A DNA stretch of 64,000 bases from Lota lota (taxonomy: Eukaryota > Chordata > Actinopteri > Gadiformes > Lotidae), in NCBI GenBank assembly GCA_026745465.1, contig JACYXH010000312.1:850262-914261 (forward strand). The letters are read 5' to 3'. Below, piece after piece: positions 59,124 to 64,000 of this stretch. The translations under genes and the position numbers were made by a program. Under the pieces are notes generated by a model that made no database searches, was not told the origin of the DNA, and saw nothing but the letters and a program-made list of their open reading frames with translations. Position 1 is the stretch's first letter. Each line of letters begins with the position of its first letter.

Positions 59124-60460
59124 CATAGCCAGGTGCAAAACATACACATAGCTTTGATTGCCATGCCCTCTGACATAATGTAAAATGAGAGTGAGGGGTA
59201 GTTTAAACAAGGACTGTTTATTACATTGTTGAACTCAAATATGATACAAATGGATATATGGTACACACATTCTCTTAAGATACAAAAATACGATGTCAAA
59301 TTCAGGATCTCCAGTTCAAAACATCAAACCGTTTAATAATTAAACTGTACAAAGGCACATTCTTTTTAAATGTAGGATATTTAAATGTAGATATATTCAA
59401 ATTGCAGATAAAGGATGTCAAATTCAATTCCTTACAAATGATACATGTAGACCCCATCTTATTGTAAATGAGTATTGAAAGAGTGCTTGAATAGTTTCCT
59501 TTTTTGGCGAAAATCGTTTACGCGTTTTCTGCTCCAATCTTATTAGCCTTTGTCATGGGCTGGCATGTCCTTGCTGTGTGACGAATGGTCACACATAATA
59601 ATTGGTCACACATAATGACTCACAACATTTGCGTGAAGACAGTAACAGTTTAATGTTGAAATTCACATAGTTTGTTTTGTGGGTGAGTGAGTGGTAGTGT
59701 GGGGCATGAACCACTGTCCCCATTTCCCAGTTAACCATTTGCAATATGCAAAACTATACTTTAATTTCTCCACACCATCACTTCTACACACATTGCGGTG
59801 TAGAAGTGTGATCTTTCACATTCTCTATCCCTCTTTTGTTACTTGAATGTGACACTTTCTGTCGCGCTCTCGTTGGTTGTGATTATTTTTACATTACTAT
59901 CTGTGTTTAGATACACAATGTAATGGTATAATACCGTTTATTCTAACAGACAGTACGACATCTTGGGCCTTTGATCCAGCAAAAACCAATAATGCAATTG
60001 TTGATCATGCCATCAAAGTGTCGATGTTTTCTCTTTAGCACGTTGCCTTAGCATGCATAACCAAAAAGGGTAGTGCATACACATTTACTTGACCAAATTC
60101 ACTGAATTTGGAGTGTTGATACCAACTATAGTGGTGCCACAATTATAGTTCAGTCCAACAACCATACGTCAGTGCAAATCCATCATAGGCTAGACCTACA
60201 GCTACACATAGGAGGCTCACATTTAAAATTCACACTTACAGTCTTTATTCCATTCACACTACATATCTCTTTGTGTGGTTTTGGCACTGTAAATGCATGG
60301 CTCCGTGACATCTTTGGGCGAGGCATTTTGGTAAAAACCCAGCTGAAAACACTCTAGCTGTGCTCTCTTTCCACTGCACCCACCTTCTATCTTATTGGAG
60401 TCTACGCTCCAATTTAGACACAACACACATGATTATTCTGCAAAGTGTCAGATAGACTCC

Positions 60461-61693
60461 TCAGGTCTTGAACAGTCTGGGGTAGAGTGCTTTGATGGGA
60501 GAGGGGGTTGTGATGTTGTTGCCGGAGGAGACCGTGGTCTCCGCTGCCCCCTCTAGCTTCTGTATGGCCACCTCAGTCTTACTGAAACTGCACTCCAGGA
60601 AGGGCATTCCGATCTTCTTCACCTGGCCGTCCCTGGTCATCAGACATGGCCGGCACAGCAGTCTAAGAATGGCCCTCCTCATGTCCTTGCTTGTGAGCGT
60701 ATAGATGATAGGGTTGAGCAGGGAGTTGACCATCGCTACACCCAGGAAGTAATCAGCCTTGAAGAGCAGTTTGCAGCTGCGGGTGGGACAGAAGAAGTCC
60801 AGGAGGAGGAGTAGAAAGAGCGGCAGCCAGCAGGCAATGAACACACCCAGGACAATAGTGACTGTCTTCAGAAGGGCTATATACTTCTGTGACTTCCTGG
60901 CCAGGCCTTTCCGCAGGCTACTAGAAAGACCCAGGCCCTGCCGCTTGGTGTTAGCCCTTACGATGCGGAAAACCCGGACGTAGAGGACTACAATGGCCAA
61001 CAGCACGGCCATGAACACTGACACACAGAAGAGGATGTAACTCCTGGCATACAGGGGAAGGACTGTGGAGCACTGGTCCAGCTGCTGCATGCAGTTCCAT
61101 CCCAGAATCGGCAGCACCCCAAGGAACACCGCCAGGGCCCAACTGGCGGCAATCAGGGCCCACATCCGCCCCTTCTTGGCACCGTGATAGGGCCGCATGG
61201 TCACCATGGTCACATGGCGTTCGATGGCGATGGCTAGCAGGCTGACAACAGAGGCTGCGAGCGTTAGGAAGACGCCTCCCTCTCTGAGGAACCATAGCAA
61301 CGGCGTCAGCTTCAGCGTGTTGTGTCCAGACATGATGATGTTGGCCATGTAGGTGATCCCGGCCAGGAGGTCAGAGAGCGTCAGGTTCCCCAGGAGGTAA
61401 TACATGGGAAGGTGGAACTTCTTGTTCCTCCAGATAGCGAGGAGAACCACAGCGTTCTCCAGGACGATGAGGAGACACACCACCAGGAAGGCGATGCCCT
61501 CTGGTTTGAGTCCCTCGCGATAGCGGTCTCTCTGTAGCTTGCCTGTGTAGTTGTAATGCTCCACAAGGACTGCATTGTCCTGGTATTCCAGGAAGAAATG
61601 CAGGCTGCTGGTAGATGCCGGAGTTGTCAAGACGTCTGGAGTGAACGGGTTGCTGGAAGTCCACAGCACGTCAGCAGAAGGTGGCGTCTCCAT
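60461..61693 (-). CDS. s1pr5: s1pr5, sphingosine-1-phosphate receptor 5 type GPCR
   Basis: A class A GPCR for sphingosine-1-phosphate in a single coding exon of 410 aa (human S1PR5 is 398). Seven membrane segments lie at about 66-88, 97-121, 132-157, 174-197, 217-242, 274-300 and 313-334. The S1P head-group pair Arg137-Glu138 is in WFLREGG. ERH (158-160) replaces DRY as in all S1P receptors. CWLP is at 288-291 and NPIIY at 327-331, with palmitoylation-type Cys347/350 after TM7. Asn48 in HYNYTGKL is a likely glycosylation site. HYNYTGKL, LTLSDLLAG, LLLLLDFFCP and NSLLNPIIYTL favour S1PR5 over S1PR1-4. The N-terminus is about 30 residues longer than human. Teleosts often keep two copies (a/b); which this is cannot be told here. 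It is transcribed toward ube2o. Confidence 0.93.
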   Translation of the reverse strand: METPPSADVLWTSSNPFTPDVLTTPASTSSLHFFLEYQDNAVLVEHYNYTGKLQRDRYREGLKPEGIAFLVVCLLIVLENAVVLLAIWRNKKFHLPMYYLLGNLTLSDLLAGITYMANIIMSGHNTLKLTPLLWFLREGGVFLTLAASVVSLLAIAIERHVTMVTMRPYHGAKKGRMWALIAASWALAVFLGVLPILGWNCMQQLDQCSTVLPLYARSYILFCVSVFMAVLLAIVVLYVRVFRIVRANTKRQGLGLSSSLRKGLARKSQKYIALLKTVTIVLGVFIACWLPLFLLLLLDFFCPTRSCKLLFKADYFLGVAMVNSLLNPIIYTLTSKDMRRAILRLLCRPCLMTRDGQVKKIGMPFLECSFSKTEVAIQKLEGAAETTVSSGNNITTPSPIKALYPRLFKT

Positions 61694-61915
61694 AGCGATG
61701 GCGTTGGGGCTGTTTTGTCAACACGTTATGGCGGTATATTCCATATTCGTTGTCATGGCTTGGACAGTTCTGCAGTTCTTCAGCAAGGAGGAATGCACCC
61801 AGCAAAAGTAATCCAGGCCGCTTGTAGTATCACTTGTTTGTTCCTTTTTTCTCCAGGTGAGGGTGCTCTTGAGCTCCTTTTGCATGGGTGATAGGGTTCT
61901 AGGCCCAGGGGAAAG
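61694..61915 (-). other. s1pr5: Probable s1pr5 5' UTR part of the coding exon
   Basis: Read on the minus strand, a pyrimidine-rich tract ending ATGTCATCAG stops just before 61915 and would start an exon running to the ATG at 61693. A candidate donor for an upstream noncoding exon (GAAAG/GTAACC) lies at 63698. Mammalian S1P receptor genes also have a 5' noncoding exon. This is inference from splice-like motifs. Confidence 0.35.
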
Positions 61916-63257
61916 CTGATGACATAAAAGAGAAGATAATGGTTAGGTACAGACAGCATAGATAAAGGACTGAGAGGTGAATTCATACAGTGGTAGGTGA
62001 ATGTAAGTTGTTGATGCATTGATTAACTTAATATTTACTGATATAGAAAACAGGTGAATTGGGTGTGTGATAGAAGTTGGGAAATGGTGATTGAAGAATA
62101 CAACTAAAGGACTTAATGACAAAGCCTCTGTACTGATGTCCAGACCGGCCGATAGAAGAAACAAGCTGTGGAGGTTCTCATAGACCGTCATTTTCCCTCC
62201 CTATTTTAAAGAAAATATGTGGTTATGGGTAGTGCAAAAAAGGACAAAAAACTAACAAACGCACACAACCACACACATACACTGCTAGCATTGGTAATTG
62301 TTTATGTATTAATTAACTGAAATGAATACTGGAATGCATCCCTTCCGAACGTTTATAGTAGTATAATTTTGGCTGAGACAAGATTTAGCTCAACTCAATC
62401 TTAAATCTTACGAGAAACAGAGATTGCTCACTGCTGGATCTCTTAGTAGAGCACAATGCTGAGAAACTATGACTAATTTGTGCCTATGCAAACCGGTAGC
62501 CCGACATGTTGTGTCCAGGGTACAGGTCAATCAGTCCGGGACAACCATGGACTAACGTGTGTGTAATTCGGCACAAATTTAGATCCTTTATCCCTCCTAT
62601 AGTGTAGCCAGATGTCATGCAGTTTCAAGGGGACGCATGTTTTAAGGGTAAGTGTGCGTACATGCGAGATCTAAATGCCAGGCTCAAACTTAAGTAAATG
62701 GGCTCAAGTTGAGCTATAGAGATACACAGCATCTTCATCAAACAAGGGGAAGGTTCAAGGGGATACTTCAACCTTTTGTGTTGTTTTAAAAAGCATTATG
62801 TGTGATTAGGTCCACCTTCTTTTAAATCTTGTTGAGCAAAGGAATTTCTTTTCTGGCTGCCTGAGTCATATGTTAGTATTTAACAGAAGGTGTGGGGAAC
62901 TTTAAGTGACTCAATATATTCAAGCGTTTAGGAAATATACCTGAAACAAACCTTAACTAACCAGCATTTCCATGTTTAAATAAATAAATATATATAGATA
63001 TATAGATATATGTATATATACACTTTTGATTAAAGATGGCTAGTTATTAAAATTATAACCTGATTAATATTCTCCCTTCATTTCAAACAAAACAAAATCC
63101 TTCATTAAATGAAACTTTGCTTTACAGATTTAGCTGTTTTGACTGTCTTGTTTTCATTTAATGATAAATAAAATGGTCCAGAATCAGTATTATTTTTGTC
63201 AATATGCTATGAATCATACAGGGCACTAACATCATGGAGTTGTAAGTACATAGAAAC

Positions 63258-63440
63258 TCAACGGAAACACTTTACAGTAAGGGTTCATTAATTAACCATT
63301 AATAAACATTAGTTCAATCAGAAATAAGCATTATTATATAGCATTAGCATAGGGGTTAGGGGTAGTGGGTTAGGGTTAAACCCAACTCTATTAAATCATG
63401 TATAACTGACTACTTTAGTTAACATGAACACCATTACCTA
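63258..63440. mobile_element. Dispersed fish repeat (ACACTTTACAGTAAGGGTTC type)
   Basis: AACACTTTACAGTAAGGGTT followed by CATTAATTAACCATTAATAA resembles a widespread fish repeat beginning ACACTTTACAATAAGGTTC. The class is not assigned. Confidence 0.45.
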
Positions 63441-63865
63441 AGTTAACATGAACAAATACCACTGTGTCCTAAATATAAATGAATTATCAAACAATTGGAA
63501 ATTGTCCTTTTCAAATGTATTATTTGCCATAATGTAAGGAACTAAATCGAAATGTTACCAAACAATAACAAATATCTAACGTAAAACATGGCATCACATT
63601 ACTTTGCGAAAAGTTGAAAATAAAATATAAATAGTTTGAACATGAAAGCATTCAACATAAAACACAAAACACTGCTAAAGAATAAACAAAAGGTTACCTT
63701 TCAATGTGGCTGTGTTGTATTATTTAACTCTCATGTTAAACGGTGAGGAGAGGTCCCGCTAACGTACTCACTGACTCACAGTCATAGCGGAGTCTGAAAG
63801 GAGATCTAGGATGATGCATAGAATAACTGGGGGCTGGTCTTAACCAAGGGGCTGGTCTTAACCCA

Positions 63866-63867
<2 letters not shown>

Positions 63868-63958
<91 letters not shown>
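63868..63958. repeat. (CT)n microsatellite
   Basis: About 90 bp of pure CT near the window end. Confidence 0.98.
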
Positions 63959-63959
<1 letters not shown>

Positions 63960-64000
63960 AACATTGACTCTGGAACAGCTCTCTTGTGTACACTGAGAGC

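Larger units (their letters stand above)
56206..60460. other. ube2o-s1pr5 intergenic region
   Basis: It holds MITE copy 3, the tandem duplication, a LINE fragment and dense microsatellites between 58224 and 59122. From 59130 to 60460 only plain sequence is seen, including a small hairpin (CACTTCTACAC/GTGTAGAAGTG, 59779-59808) and probably the s1pr5 3' UTR. Confidence 0.55.
61916..64000. other. s1pr5 upstream region
   Basis: No other gene is seen. It holds an AT repeat near 62980-63020, a dispersed repeat fragment near 63258-63440 and a terminal (CT)n array. A possible s1pr5 noncoding exon donor is at 63698. Confidence 0.5.

Noticed and set aside
59779-59808. 11-bp hairpin CACTTCTACAC/GTGTAGAAGTG as a regulatory RNA
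   Set aside because: Short stems of this length occur by chance and nothing around it supports a function.

Overview
This is vertebrate genomic DNA, most likely from a ray-finned (teleost) fish. It carries three protein genes recognised from conserved domains. All introns used here are GT-AG, and exon phases join cleanly throughout. Very dense (GT)n/(CA)n, (CT)n and minisatellite arrays, together with fish-type DNA transposon and LINE fragments, fill the rest. The dinucleotide density resembles what is known for cod-like fishes, but that is inference.

Layout: (1) rhbdf2 (iRhom2), + strand, about 1.5-18.5 kb, 17 coding exons (an 18th upstream one is possible), predicted 848 aa, an inactive rhomboid with GPAG in place of the catalytic GxSG. 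(2) An intergenic stretch of about 4 kb with a 0.5 kb foldback element and a long (CT)n tract. (3) ube2o, + strand, 22.5-52.7 kb, 22 coding exons, predicted 1386 aa, an E2/E3 hybrid ubiquitin enzyme. Its intron 1 spans 13.7 kb and is rich in transposon remnants, including a nested hAT. (4) A long ube2o 3' UTR and intergenic repeats at 52.7-60.4 kb. (5) s1pr5, - strand, 60.46-61.69 kb, a single coding exon of 410 aa encoding a sphingosine-1-phosphate receptor. (6) Its upstream region to 64 kb, ending in a (CT)n array.

The rhbdf2-ube2o order and shared orientation match the human 17q25 arrangement, but no AANAT gene is seen between them. The three genes do not form a pathway: iRhom2 traffics the ADAM17 sheddase, UBE2O ubiquitinates basic or orphan proteins, and S1PR5 is a lipid GPCR. 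I found no clear new multi-gene system. The most interesting non-gene signals are a 93-nt near-perfect hairpin of pre-miRNA size in a ube2o intron, several splice acceptors whose pyrimidine tract is replaced by (TG)n, introns filled by minisatellites, a TTAA-flanked Kolobok-like transposon carrying a THAP finger remnant, and a three-copy inverted-repeat element in and around ube2o.
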